DNA from: Actinomycetospora cinnamomea
GTDB lineage: Bacteria > Actinomycetota > Actinomycetes > Mycobacteriales > Pseudonocardiaceae
Length of the DNA stretch: 64,000 bases
NCBI RefSeq assembly: GCF_003096675.1
Contig: NZ_QEKW01000003.1
Span: 1-64,000, forward strand
Direction: 5' to 3'
The notes under the pieces: generated by a model
Seen by the model: the letters and a program-made list of their open reading frames with translations, nothing else
Databases searched by the model: none
Told to the model about the DNA's origin: nothing
Made by a program: the position numbers and the translations under genes
In this document: positions 16,023 to 24,164 of the stretch, in pieces
Position numbering within the stretch: position 1 is the stretch's first letter
How the letters are laid out: each line of letters starts with the position of its first letter

Positions 16023-18122
16023 ATGCGTGCCCGCTACCCCGACCACACCGGATCCGTCGACCGCGACGGCGTCCGGGTCCACTACGAGGTCTACGAGAAC
16101 GACGCACCCACGGTGGTGCTCATGCCGAGCTGGTCGATCGTGCACGCACGCGTGTGGAAGGCCCAGATCCCCTACCTGGCCCGCCACTGGCGGGTCGTCG
16201 TCGTCGACGGGCGGGGCAACGGGCGATCCGACCGCCCGACCGGGCCGACGGCCTATGCCGACGACCAGTACGTGGACGACACCATCGCCGTGCTCGACGC
16301 CACCACGACCACCGAGGCGCTGGTGGTCGCCCTGTCCCGTGGAGCGAAGTACGCGGTCCTGCTCGCCGCGCGCCACCCCGAGCGGGTCTCCGGCATGGCC
16401 CTCATCGCCCCGGGCATCCCGTTCACCTCCCATCCGGTGCTCACCGCCGCCCGGTTCACGGCCGAGGTGGCCGCACCGGAGGGCTGGGACAAGTTCAACG
16501 CGCGCCACTGGCGGGACGACTGGCCCGACTTCCTGGGGTTCTTCTTCGGCCGCGTCTTCCCCGAGCCCCACTCGAGCAAGCACATCGAGGACGGGGTCCG
16601 GTGGGGTCTCGACACCACGCCCGAGGTCGTCGTGGACACGATGCGGGCCCGGTTGGACGACCCGGTGGACTTCGAGACCGTCGTCGGGTCCCTCCGGTGT
16701 CCGGTGCTGGTCCTGCACGCGCCGGACGACGAGATCAATCCCTACGCGTGGGGCGCCCGCACGGCGGAGCTGACCGGGGGCACGCTCGTGACCCTCGAGG
16801 GTTCGGGGCACGCGCCGAACGCCCGCGACCCGGTGGTCGTCAACCGGCTCGTCCACGACTTCGCGTGCCGGGTCACCGGGCGCCGAGTCGACGCCCGGAC
16901 GTGGTCCCGCCCGAGATCGCGGCCACGGCGTGCGCTCTACCTCTCCTCCCCGATCGGGCTGGGGCACGTGCGCCGGGACCGGGCCGTGGCCGAGGAGCTG
17001 CGCCGGCGGGTGCCGGACCTGGCGATCGACTGGCTCACGCAGGACCCGGTGAGCTCGGTGCTGGCCCGCGCGGGGGAGCGGGTTCACCCGGCCGGTCGGT
17101 CCCTCGCCAGCGAGTCGGCACACCTGGAGTCGGAGTCCGGCGAGCACGACCTGCACTGCTTCCGGACGTTCCGCGAGATGGACGAGATCCTGGTCGCGAA
17201 CTTCCACCTGTTCCAGGAGGTCGTCGAGGACGGCGGCTACGACCTGGTCGTGGCCGACGAGGCGTGGGACGTCGACCACTTCTGGCACGAGCACCCCCAC
17301 CTCAAGCGGGCGCCGCTGGCGTGGCTCACCGACTTCGTCGGGTTCCTGCCCATGGACGACGGCGACGCGGAGGAGGCCCGGCTGGCCGCCGACCACAATG
17401 CCGAGATGCTCGAGCACGTGGAGCGGCACGGCTGGGTGCGCGACCGGTCGATCTTCGTCGGCAACCCTGAGGACGTCGTTCCGGGGACCTTCGGACCCGG
17501 GCTGCCCGGCATCCGCGAGTGGACCGAGGAGCACTTCTCGTTCCCCGGCTATGTGACGGGGTTCGACCCGGACACACTGAGCGACCGCGAGGCGTTGCGG
17601 GCCGAGCTCGGCTACTCCCCCGACGAGCAGGTCTGCCTGGTGACCGTCGGCGGATCGGGCGTGGGGACGGACCTGCTGCGCCGGGTCGTCGACGCCTACC
17701 CGGCCGCCGCGCGCCGTGTCCCCGGCCTGCGCATGGTCGTCGTGACCGGGCCGCGCATCGACCCGGCGGCGCTGCCCCGTCGCGACGGCGTGGAGGCCCG
17801 CGCCTACGTGCCGGACCTGCACCGGCATCTCGCCGCCTGCGACCTGGCGGTGGTGCAGGGCGGCCTCAGCACCACGATGGAGCTGACCGCGGCCAAGCGC
17901 CCGTTCCTCTACGTCCCCCTGCGGCACCACTTCGAGCAGCAGTACCACGTGCGCCACCGGCTGGACCGCCACGGCGCCGGCCGCCGCCTCGACTATGCCG
18001 GTGCGGACCCGGACGTCGTCGCGGAGGCGATCGCCACGGAGATCGGTCGGCCGGTCCGGTACCGGGACGTCGAGACCGACGGTGCCGCGCGGGCCGCCGA
18101 TCTGCTCGCCGAGCTGCTCTGA
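16023..18122 (+). CDS. Alpha/beta hydrolase fused to a MurG-like glycosyltransferase
   Basis: A 699-residue two-domain enzyme. Residues 1-285 are an alpha/beta hydrolase with Ser in ALSRGAKYAV, Asp in LHAPDDEINPY and His in EGSGHAPNARDP, a full candidate triad. Residues about 300-699 are a GT-B glycosyltransferase related to MurG and UDP-glucuronosyltransferases: YLSSPIGLGHVRRD opens the acceptor half and VVQGGLSTTMELTAAKRP with PLRHHFEQQYHV forms the nucleotide-sugar half. It may attach a sugar to, or trim, an ester-bearing natural product; donor and acceptor are unknown. The ATG at 16023 has GGAG upstream. The divergent BTAD-hydrolase regulator probably controls it. A strong terminator follows. 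Confidence 0.85.
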   Translation: MRARYPDHTGSVDRDGVRVHYEVYENDAPTVVLMPSWSIVHARVWKAQIPYLARHWRVVVVDGRGNGRSDRPTGPTAYADDQYVDDTIAVLDATTTTEALVVALSRGAKYAVLLAARHPERVSGMALIAPGIPFTSHPVLTAARFTAEVAAPEGWDKFNARHWRDDWPDFLGFFFGRVFPEPHSSKHIEDGVRWGLDTTPEVVVDTMRARLDDPVDFETVVGSLRCPVLVLHAPDDEINPYAWGARTAELTGGTLVTLEGSGHAPNARDPVVVNRLVHDFACRVTGRRVDARTWSRPRSRPRRALYLSSPIGLGHVRRDRAVAEELRRRVPDLAIDWLTQDPVSSVLARAGERVHPAGRSLASESAHLESESGEHDLHCFRTFREMDEILVANFHLFQEVVEDGGYDLVVADEAWDVDHFWHEHPHLKRAPLAWLTDFVGFLPMDDGDAEEARLAADHNAEMLEHVERHGWVRDRSIFVGNPEDVVPGTFGPGLPGIREWTEEHFSFPGYVTGFDPDTLSDREALRAELGYSPDEQVCLVTVGGSGVGTDLLRRVVDAYPAAARRVPGLRMVVVTGPRIDPAALPRRDGVEARAYVPDLHRHLAACDLAVVQGGLSTTMELTAAKRPFLYVPLRHHFEQQYHVRHRLDRHGAGRRLDYAGADPDVVAEAIATEIGRPVRYRDVETDGAARAADLLAELL

Positions 18123-18130
18123 CGGTGCAC

Positions 18131-18178
18131 GACGACAGGGGGCCCGGCGGGCGATGCCCGCCGGGCCCCCTCGTCGTC
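18131..18178. terminator. Intrinsic-type hairpin between convergent genes
   Basis: A perfect 15-bp GC stem (18138-18152 with 18156-18170, loop GAT) extended outward by about seven more pairs with one bulge. It lies between the glycosyltransferase stop (18122) and the convergent methyltransferase stop (18200). Its sequence is unrelated to the GTG-type palindromes. Confidence 0.75.
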
Positions 18179-18199
18179 CTGCTCGGACCACCGCCGTCG

Positions 18200-18889
18200 T
18201 CACCGGACGGCGATCCCCCAGGCCGCGGTGTTGACCGGCCAGAAGACCGAGTGGCGCAGTCGGCGCCGCTCGACCCGCACCTCGCTGAACCCGGCCCGTT
18301 CCACCGTGTCCGGGGTGGCCCGGTGCGGGTCGCAGCCCTCGAAGATCCAACCCCACGGGCGCCGGATCGCCCGCTGGACCCGGGCGCGGACACCGGGGCG
18401 CGGTGCGGCGACGTGCTCGACGAAGCGGAAGCGCCCACCGGGCCTCAGCACGCGGCGCACCTCGGCCAGCACGGCGTCGGGATCCCCGGCGGTGCACAGG
18501 ACCAGCGAGCAGATGACCTCGTCGATCGAGGCGTCGGGTAGGGGGATCGCCTCCGCGCCGACCGGCAGCACCGTCACCTCGATCCCGGCGGCCGCGCACC
18601 GCCGACGGAGCCGGTCGTGCATGCGCAGGCTCGGCTCGACGGCGTAGAGGTGGACGCCGGTCGGGAGGTGGTGGAGGTTCGCGCCGGTGCCGGCCCCGAT
18701 CTCCAGCACCGAGGCCCCGGGCTGCAGCCCGCTGAACGCCTGCTGCTTGTGGTCGCGGGCGACGTGGTTGAGGTAGCCGGCGAAGGCGGTGAAGAACCAG
18801 GCGTTGAACCGGCTCACCGCCCCGTGGTCGAAGGCGGGGCCGGCGTCCCCGGACGGGGACTCGTCGATCTCGGTGTCGGGGCGGGGCAT
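18200..18889 (-). CDS. Class I SAM-dependent methyltransferase
   Basis: A 229-residue methyltransferase. Motif I is VLEIGAGTGANLHHLP at about residues 62-77, with the acidic post-I residue in YAVEPS, and PDASIDEVICSLVLCTAG covers motifs III-IV region typical of UbiE/Methyltransf_11 enzymes acting on small molecules or quinones. RVLRPGGRFRFVEHV is the usual late motif. The start is set at the ATG at 18889, 8 nt after GAGGAG; a GTG three codons earlier overlaps that site. It faces the hydrolase-glycosyltransferase gene across a shared terminator, so it may serve the same product, but that is only proximity. Confidence 0.87.
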   Translation of the reverse strand: MPRPDTEIDESPSGDAGPAFDHGAVSRFNAWFFTAFAGYLNHVARDHKQQAFSGLQPGASVLEIGAGTGANLHHLPTGVHLYAVEPSLRMHDRLRRRCAAAGIEVTVLPVGAEAIPLPDASIDEVICSLVLCTAGDPDAVLAEVRRVLRPGGRFRFVEHVAAPRPGVRARVQRAIRRPWGWIFEGCDPHRATPDTVERAGFSEVRVERRRLRHSVFWPVNTAAWGIAVR

Positions 18890-18968
18890 GGCGTTCACTC
18901 CTCATCGTCGCTTCGAGCGTGACGAGGACGATCATCGGCGGATGCCCTGCCGTGCCGATGGCACCGGA

Positions 18969-18986
18969 CTGTCACGGACGTGACAG
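18969..18986. promoter_or_regulatory. Inverted repeat CTGTCAC-N4-GTGACAG
   Basis: Seven-base perfect arms around GGAC in the 139-nt gap between the lipoprotein stop (19029) and the methyltransferase start (18889). The short symmetric form with 4-nt centre looks like a dimer-binding operator rather than a terminator. Target would be the methyltransferase gene. Confidence 0.4.
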
Positions 18987-19028
18987 CACCCGCCGGGCCC
19001 GTGCGCCGCCGGGGGAACGCCGTCCCGA

Positions 19029-19349
19029 CTAGCTCCCGGGCGGCGGGGCCGGCGCGCCGGTCGGCTCCGGCTCCGGGGCGCTGGTGGCCGGCCCCTCCGT
19101 GGGCACGGGGCCCTCGGGCGGGCGTGGCGCCTCGGACGGCGCCGGGGGCGCGACCGGGTCGGGGGTGATGACACCGGGCTGCGGGGGCGGGCCCGGCGGC
19201 GGGAAGCCCGAGGTCGAGAAGGTGTTGGGGTCGGTGGGCGAACCCGGGGCCGGCTCGGCGCTGAAGACGCAGGCGCTCAGGGCGACGCTCGCGGCGAGCA
19301 GCACGCCCACCAGTCCCGCCACGCGTGCGGCCGTCCAGGTCTTCGGCAC
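19029..19349 (-). CDS. Small Pro-rich lipoprotein
   Basis: A 106-residue secreted lipoprotein. A basic N-terminus and a hydrophobic helix lead to the lipobox LSAC at about residues 23-26, giving acylated cysteine as the mature first residue. The rest is almost wholly Pro, Gly, Ser, Thr and Glu (STSGFPPPGPPPQPG) and is likely an unstructured surface peptide. The GTG at 19349 is used because GGAGGG precedes it and because it gives a proper signal peptide; an in-frame start further upstream lies inside a palindrome and would destroy the signal sequence. No known family; function not inferable. Confidence 0.68.
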   Translation of the reverse strand: MPKTWTAARVAGLVGVLLAASVALSACVFSAEPAPGSPTDPNTFSTSGFPPPGPPPQPGVITPDPVAPPAPSEAPRPPEGPVPTEGPATSAPEPEPTGAPAPPPGS

Positions 19350-19455
19350 TCGTGTCCCTCCCAGGTCGTCCCGCCGGCGTCGCCCGGCGCGGGCCGCGAC
19401 CCCCGTCGCCGGCGCGCAGACGGTATCGCGTCCCCGCGCCCCTCGTCCTCTCACC

Positions 19456-19503
19456 CCACGTGCGTGATCTTCTGAGCTATAGCTCAGAAGATCACGCACG
19501 TGG
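19456..19503. terminator. 48-bp perfect palindrome at the 3' end of the CrtU-like gene
   Basis: Positions 19456-19479 and 19480-19503 are exact reverse complements with no loop base left over. The TGA stop of the CrtU-like gene (19492-19494) is inside it. Position implies a terminator. Bases 19454-19501 are identical to 61994-62041 inside egtC. Confidence 0.75.
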
Positions 19504-21018
19504 ACGGGCGGCCAGGATCCCGCGCGGGCGGATGGAACGCATCGGCTCAGGGGCGACGCCCTCCTCGCGCAGGACGTCGTTGGCGGCGGTCACGGCGGTG
19601 ACCGCGGCCCGCTCCATCAGCGCGGACGGGACGTCGCACGCCACCCAGTCACCGGCCAGGCGCAGGCCGCGGGCGTCGGTCAGCACGCCCGGGCGCACGA
19701 GGTGGTAGCCGGGGTCGAAGCCGGGCGCGTTCGTGTACCGGTGGGCGTCGACGTCGATCACCCGGAGGTCGGCGGCCTCGGGCCACAGCGCCGCGATCTC
19801 CTCGCGCATCGCCGCGACGAGCTCGTCGAGCGACGCCCCCGAGGGGCAGGCGTAGGAGTGCAGCTCGACCACCGACCCGCCGCGCTCGCGCGCCCACCGC
19901 GCCGACCCGCCCTCGAGCCGGTGGAACAGCGTCACCGAGTCGAGCACCCGCTCGCGGGTGACGCCGGTGAACACCGCCCGCGAGGGGTCGACGTCGCCCT
20001 CGCAGAACAGGCGCGCCACGACGTACGGCTCGCCGCCGGGCAGGGCCGCGATGCGCCGGGCCAGCCCCGGGGCGGCGGCGACCAGCTCGGGCGAGGCGGC
20101 GACGAGGTCACGGGTGGCCGGCACGTCGGTCGCGACGACCAGGTGGCGGGCGTTCCGGGCGGGCTCGCGCTCCACGTCGACCGCCCACCCCCGCGCCCCG
20201 TCCGGGCGCAGCGACACCGCCCGCGCGCCGGTGGTCACCGTCGCCCCGTGCTTCTCGAGCAGGCGGGTGAACGGCTCCCACAGCGCGGTGCGGTAGTCCT
20301 CGGTCGGGGCGTCCATGCCCAGGCCCTCGGGGTTGCCGGTGAAGTAGAAGTGGCACATGGCCAGGAACTCGGCGGCGGAGTAGCGCTGCTCCACGTTGAA
20401 GAACGAGTGCGCGAAGACCTCGAAGAGCATCGCCCGGCCGCGGTCGGAGAAGCCGAGGGCGTCGAGCAGCTCGGCGGCGCTGCGGTGGTCGTGCTCGGCG
20501 TAGGTGCGCACCGGGTCGTAGTGCAGCATCGCCAGCGCCTCGTCGGCGTCGACGCGGCGCAGCTCGCGCAGCTTGAAGCTGGGGCTGCGCAGGACGAGCG
20601 CGACGAGGTTGAGCAGCGGGGTGCGCGGCAGCCGCGTGAAGTCCTCGGGCTCCCAGCCCACCGACGGCCGGCTCGCGATCGGGTAGCCGCCGACGTCAGC
20701 CAGGAAGCCGAGGTCGGGGTCGATCCGGCGCAGGACGTCGCGCAGCGTGTAGTACTGCCGGAAGAAGCCGTGGTAGCCGTGCTCGACGACGACCTCGCTG
20801 CCGTCGGCCAGCGTCCGGTCCCACGTGCCGAGCCGGCCCCCGAGGTGCGGGGCCGCCTCGAGCAGCTCGACACGCACCCCGCGCTCGGCGAGCACGAGCG
20901 CGGCGGAGACGCCGGCGATCCCGCCGCCGACGACGACGGCGGTGGCGTCCGGACCCACGCGCTGCGGGAGGTCGGGCCGGGCGCGCACGTGGTGGTGGGG
21001 ACGGAACAGGCCGGACAC
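19492..21018 (-). CDS. CrtU-like FAD-dependent carotenoid desaturase family enzyme
   Basis: A 508-residue flavoprotein. The dinucleotide-binding GGGIAGVSAALVLAERG at about residues 28-44 is followed by ELLEAAPHLGGRLGTW, the second part of the FAD motif. GYHGFFRQYYTLRDVLRR resembles the conserved segment of isorenieratene synthase (CrtU) and related carotenoid-ring desaturases rather than phytoene desaturase; GLRLAGDWVACDVPSALMERA is the C-terminal FAD motif. CrtU desaturates and methyl-shifts beta-rings; no other carotenoid gene is nearby, so the substrate remains open. Start GTG 21018 with TAGGCT 8 nt before it. The stop codon lies inside a long palindrome. Confidence 0.75.
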   Translation of the reverse strand: MSGLFRPHHHVRARPDLPQRVGPDATAVVVGGGIAGVSAALVLAERGVRVELLEAAPHLGGRLGTWDRTLADGSEVVVEHGYHGFFRQYYTLRDVLRRIDPDLGFLADVGGYPIASRPSVGWEPEDFTRLPRTPLLNLVALVLRSPSFKLRELRRVDADEALAMLHYDPVRTYAEHDHRSAAELLDALGFSDRGRAMLFEVFAHSFFNVEQRYSAAEFLAMCHFYFTGNPEGLGMDAPTEDYRTALWEPFTRLLEKHGATVTTGARAVSLRPDGARGWAVDVEREPARNARHLVVATDVPATRDLVAASPELVAAAPGLARRIAALPGGEPYVVARLFCEGDVDPSRAVFTGVTRERVLDSVTLFHRLEGGSARWARERGGSVVELHSYACPSGASLDELVAAMREEIAALWPEAADLRVIDVDAHRYTNAPGFDPGYHLVRPGVLTDARGLRLAGDWVACDVPSALMERAAVTAVTAANDVLREEGVAPEPMRSIRPRGILAARPRA

Positions 21019-21026
21019 GGAGGCAG

Positions 21027-21032
21027 AGCCTA
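21027..21032 (-). promoter_or_regulatory. -10-like hexamer for the CrtU-like gene
   Basis: TAGGCT on the minus strand lies 8 nt before the GTG start, a close match to the actinobacterial -10 element and leaderless spacing. Confidence 0.45.
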
Positions 21033-21131
21033 GGCCGCCCGGCGGGCATGGGCCCGGCGGGACGGGGGCACCTAGCCGAGCACCGACGCCCGACGAGTGG
21101 GGCGTCACAGCGTGCGAGCGGGAGGGGACCG

Positions 21132-22598
21132 ATGCCCGAGACCGAGCGGGAACGCCGCGTGATCGACGAGGTCACGAAGGGGCTGATCATCGGCGGGGCG
21201 GTGCGCGACGCGACCGAGCAGAAGACGTTCGGCGTCGAGGATCCCTCCACCGGCCAGATCCTCTGCGACGTGGCCGACGCCTCGCCGGAGGACGGGATGG
21301 CCGCGCTGGAGGCCGCGCACACGGCGCAGCCCGACTGGGCGGCCGCGGCCCCGCGCGAGCGGGGCGAGATCCTGCGCCGCGCCTTCGAGCTGATCACCGA
21401 GCGCGCCGACGACATCGCGATGCTCATGACCCTGGAGATGGGCAAGCCGCTCGCCGAGTCCAAGGCCGAGATCACCTACGCCGCGGAGTTCTTCCGCTGG
21501 TTCTCCGAGGAGGCCGTGCGCATCTCCGGGGAGTGGAAGGTCAACGCCACCGGCTCGGGCCGGGTGCTGGTCATGCGCCAGCCGATCGGGCCCTGCCTGC
21601 TGATCACGCCGTGGAACTTCCCGCTGGCGATGGGCACCCGCAAGATCGGCCCGGCGATCGCGGCAGGCTGCACGATGGTCATCAAGCCGGCCTCGCTGAC
21701 GCCGCTGACCATCCTCAAGCTCGCCGACATCCTCGCCGAGGCGGGCCTGCCCGACGGCGTGCTCAACGTCGTCACCACGAAGTCCACCGGCAAGGTGATG
21801 GGCCCGCTGATCACCGACGGGCGCATCCGCAAGCTCTCGTTCACCGGCTCCACCGAGATCGGGCAGAAGCTGCTGCAGCAGGCGTCGGAGCAGGTGCTCA
21901 AGACGTCGATGGAGCTCGGGGGCAACGCGCCGTTCGTCGTGTGCGCCGACGCCGACGTCGACGACGCGGTGCAGGGCGCGATGCTCGCCAAGATGCGCAA
22001 CATCGGCGAGGCGTGCACCGCGGCCAACCGCTTCTACGTGCACGCCGACGTCGCCGAGGAGTTCACGAAGAAGCTCACCGAGCGGATGGGCGACATGAAG
22101 GTCGGGCGGGGCACCGAGGAGGGCGTCGAGGTCGGCCCGCTGGTGGAGGCCGACCAGCGCGACAAGGTCGCCGAGCTGGTCGACGACGCGGTGCAGAAGG
22201 GCGCCACGGTGCGCACGGGCGGGCGGATCCCGTCGGGCCAGGGGTACTTCTACCCGCCCACCGTGCTCTCCGACGTGCCCACCTCGGCCCGCCTGGCCAA
22301 GGAGGAGATCTTCGGCCCGGTGGCGCCGATCTTCACGTTCACCGAGGACGACGAGGCGATCCGGGCGGCCAACGACACCGAGTTCGGGCTGGTCAGCTAC
22401 CTGTACACCAAGGACCTCTCCCGGGCGATCAGGCTCTCCGAGCGCCTCGAGGCCGGCATGGTCGGGCTCAACCAGGGCATGGTGTCCAACGCCGGCGCCC
22501 CGTTCGGCGGCTGGAAGCAGTCCGGCCTGGGCCGCGAGGGCGGCAGCGTCGGCATCGACGAGTACCTGGAGATCAAGTACGTGGCGATGAACGTTTGA
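21132..22598 (+). CDS. gabD: NAD(P)-dependent succinate-semialdehyde dehydrogenase
   Basis: A 488-residue aldehyde dehydrogenase closest to succinate-semialdehyde dehydrogenases. It shows the cofactor segment TPWNFPLAMGTRKIGPA, FTGSTEIGQKL, the catalytic glutamate in MELGGNAPFV and the catalytic cysteine in NIGEACTAANRFYV; the C-terminal EIFGPVAPIFTF is standard. It would oxidise succinate semialdehyde to succinate, closing GABA or 4-hydroxybutyrate breakdown. The ATG start has GGAGGGG 4 nt upstream. No GABA transaminase is next to it; a transhydrogenase able to make its substrate is encoded 11 kb away at 33149. It ends 8 nt before a palindrome shared with the convergent DUF3616 gene. Confidence 0.85.
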   Translation: MPETERERRVIDEVTKGLIIGGAVRDATEQKTFGVEDPSTGQILCDVADASPEDGMAALEAAHTAQPDWAAAAPRERGEILRRAFELITERADDIAMLMTLEMGKPLAESKAEITYAAEFFRWFSEEAVRISGEWKVNATGSGRVLVMRQPIGPCLLITPWNFPLAMGTRKIGPAIAAGCTMVIKPASLTPLTILKLADILAEAGLPDGVLNVVTTKSTGKVMGPLITDGRIRKLSFTGSTEIGQKLLQQASEQVLKTSMELGGNAPFVVCADADVDDAVQGAMLAKMRNIGEACTAANRFYVHADVAEEFTKKLTERMGDMKVGRGTEEGVEVGPLVEADQRDKVAELVDDAVQKGATVRTGGRIPSGQGYFYPPTVLSDVPTSARLAKEEIFGPVAPIFTFTEDDEAIRAANDTEFGLVSYLYTKDLSRAIRLSERLEAGMVGLNQGMVSNAGAPFGGWKQSGLGREGGSVGIDEYLEIKYVAMNV

Positions 22599-22606
22599 GC
22601 TCCGCT

Positions 22607-22652
22607 CTTGTGAGTGCTTGTCCGTGCTGGGGCACGGACAAGCACTCACAAG
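22607..22652. terminator. Perfect 21-bp-stem palindrome between convergent genes
   Basis: Arms 22607-22627 and 22632-22652 are exact reverse complements around TGGG. It follows the dehydrogenase stop by 8 nt and contains the TGA of the convergent DUF3616 gene (22646-22648) in its right arm. Closely related in sequence to the palindrome at 7295. Confidence 0.78.
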
Positions 22653-23632
22653 GCCGTAGGCCAAAGGTCCCCCACGAGGGTCTGGTCGTCGAGGCGGTGG
22701 GCGGCGGGGGTGTCGTGCAGCACGAGCAGGCCCTCGGGCAGCACGGCGAGGCCCTCGGGGCGGTCGCACCCCACGCCGACGGCGAGCTCGGCCACGACCT
22801 CGACCTCCTCGCGCCGGATCGCCGGCGGCAGCGGGTTCGCCGCCGCCCCGGGCAGGCGCACGATCCGGGCCGGGCCGTCGAGCACCATCGTCGGCCCGAC
22901 CAGGACGAGCAGGTCGTCGCCGTCGCGGGCGAGGTCGCGCACGCCCAGCCCGTCGAGGTCGGCGACGTGCTTGGTGACGCCGTCGAGCACCAGCTCGGCG
23001 CCCTCGGCGCGCAGCGCGAGCGCGAGCAGCACCGCCCACCCCCGCAGCACCGGGCCGCGCAGGCCGAGGAGCACCCGGTCCCCCACCACCGCGAGCCCCT
23101 CGACGTCGAACCCGTTGTCCTTGCCGGGCACGCCGAGGAACGGGCCCAGGTGCTCGTCGTCGGCCAGCGCCCCGAGCAGCCCGCGCCGTCCCGACGGCAG
23201 CCGGGCCCCGGCGCCCGCCGCGGGCCACGGCCCGTCCGGACCGTCACGCAGGGGCAGCCGGGCCAGCAGCCGCCGGGACTTCTCCGCCGACACCCGGGCC
23301 AGCCGGGCCTGCACCTCCCCCGCCGGCGTCCCGGGCCGGACCCGCTTGCGCTTCGCGCTGTGCGAGCCCACCACCCACAGCGCCCCGTCGACGAGGTCGA
23401 GGCCCTCCGCGTCGACCTCGTCCCCCGGTTTCCCGGGCAGCGTCACGGCGTCGGCCAGCGGCACCTCCTCGGGACTCCCCCAGCCCTCCCCGTCGCGGCG
23501 CAGGCGCAGCAGGGACGCGCCCTCGTCGGGGGCGAGGAAGAGGGTGTCGCCCGCCGCCGCCACCCCGGAGACGTCGAGCCCGCTCGTGGCGGCGTGGACC
23601 CCGAGGTGCAGCCGGACGGGTCGCACGGTCAC
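22646..23632 (-). CDS. DUF3616 domain protein
   Basis: A 328-residue protein of the DUF3616 family, likely a beta-propeller-like structure with repeated strands such as GDTLFLAPDEGASLLRL, GALWVVGSHSAKRKR, DVEGLAVVGDRVLLGL and RPEGLAVLPEGLLVLHD. The two EGL segments are characteristic. No catalytic residues are known for the family. The GTG at 23632 is used because GAGGG stands just before it and it begins 7 nt after the stop of the lipoprotein gene, forming an operon. Its stop codon is supplied by the palindrome at 22607-22652. Confidence 0.8.
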   Translation of the reverse strand: MTVRPVRLHLGVHAATSGLDVSGVAAAGDTLFLAPDEGASLLRLRRDGEGWGSPEEVPLADAVTLPGKPGDEVDAEGLDLVDGALWVVGSHSAKRKRVRPGTPAGEVQARLARVSAEKSRRLLARLPLRDGPDGPWPAAGAGARLPSGRRGLLGALADDEHLGPFLGVPGKDNGFDVEGLAVVGDRVLLGLRGPVLRGWAVLLALALRAEGAELVLDGVTKHVADLDGLGVRDLARDGDDLLVLVGPTMVLDGPARIVRLPGAAANPLPPAIRREEVEVVAELAVGVGCDRPEGLAVLPEGLLVLHDTPAAHRLDDQTLVGDLWPTAL

Positions 23633-23639
23633 CGGACCC

Positions 23640-24092
23640 TCACCGCCGCGTGAACGTGAAGACCGCGGTCCGCCCGTCCGACGACTCGAGCCGCACGGTC
23701 GAACCGTCCTCCACGAAGGTGCCGCCCTGCGGGATGCGGGTGACGGTGCCGTCGTCCTCGATGTCCGCCCAGCCGGCACCGAGCGCGTTCACCGTGAAGT
23801 CGACGCCGTCGTTGTTCCGCGGCGGGCGGCGGGTGGTGGAGCGGCCCGCCCGCGAGGTCTGGTTGGGGTCGGGCTGGCTGACCTCGACCGGGGCACCGGT
23901 GACGGTCGCGCGGCAGTTGTTCCCCGAGCAGCTCACCGAGCTCGAGGTGCCGCCGCAGCCGGCGAGCAGGCCGCCCGCGACGAGGGCGACGGCGAGGGTG
24001 CCGAGCACCACCGGCCGCCGGCGCGGACCCGGCGGAGCACCGTCGCGGGTCGGGGCGGTGCGTGATCGGCGTGCAGGGGCTGTGACGGTCAT
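23640..24092 (-). CDS. Lipoprotein with Cys-pair N-terminus
   Basis: A 150-residue predicted lipoprotein. An Arg-rich N-terminus, a hydrophobic stretch (VVLGTLAVALVAGGL) and the lipobox LAGC at about residues 42-45 give a membrane-attached product. Just after this come two more cysteines (VSCSGNNC), possibly a disulfide. The rest is a compact beta-rich domain ending GRTAVFTFTRR. No family recognised. The ATG and the signal-like N-terminus agree. The DUF3616 gene follows by 7 nt, suggesting the two products act together at the cell surface, though DUF3616 itself has no obvious signal peptide here. Confidence 0.72.
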   Translation of the reverse strand: MTVTAPARRSRTAPTRDGAPPGPRRRPVVLGTLAVALVAGGLLAGCGGTSSSVSCSGNNCRATVTGAPVEVSQPDPNQTSRAGRSTTRRPPRNNDGVDFTVNALGAGWADIEDDGTVTRIPQGGTFVEDGSTVRLESSDGRTAVFTFTRR

Positions 24093-24164
24093 GGGTGCAC
24101 CTCGTCGTGACGCTGCGTCGATAGTCGCGCAGAGTATGTCCCATCCGGCCCAGCGCCCCGGCGG

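Noticed and set aside
19350-19499. Upstream in-frame start for the lipoprotein inside the palindrome (MRDLLSYSSEDHARG)
   Set aside because: It would put 50 polar residues before the signal peptide and destroy lipoprotein export. The same peptide appears in EgtC only because the DNA palindrome is the same.
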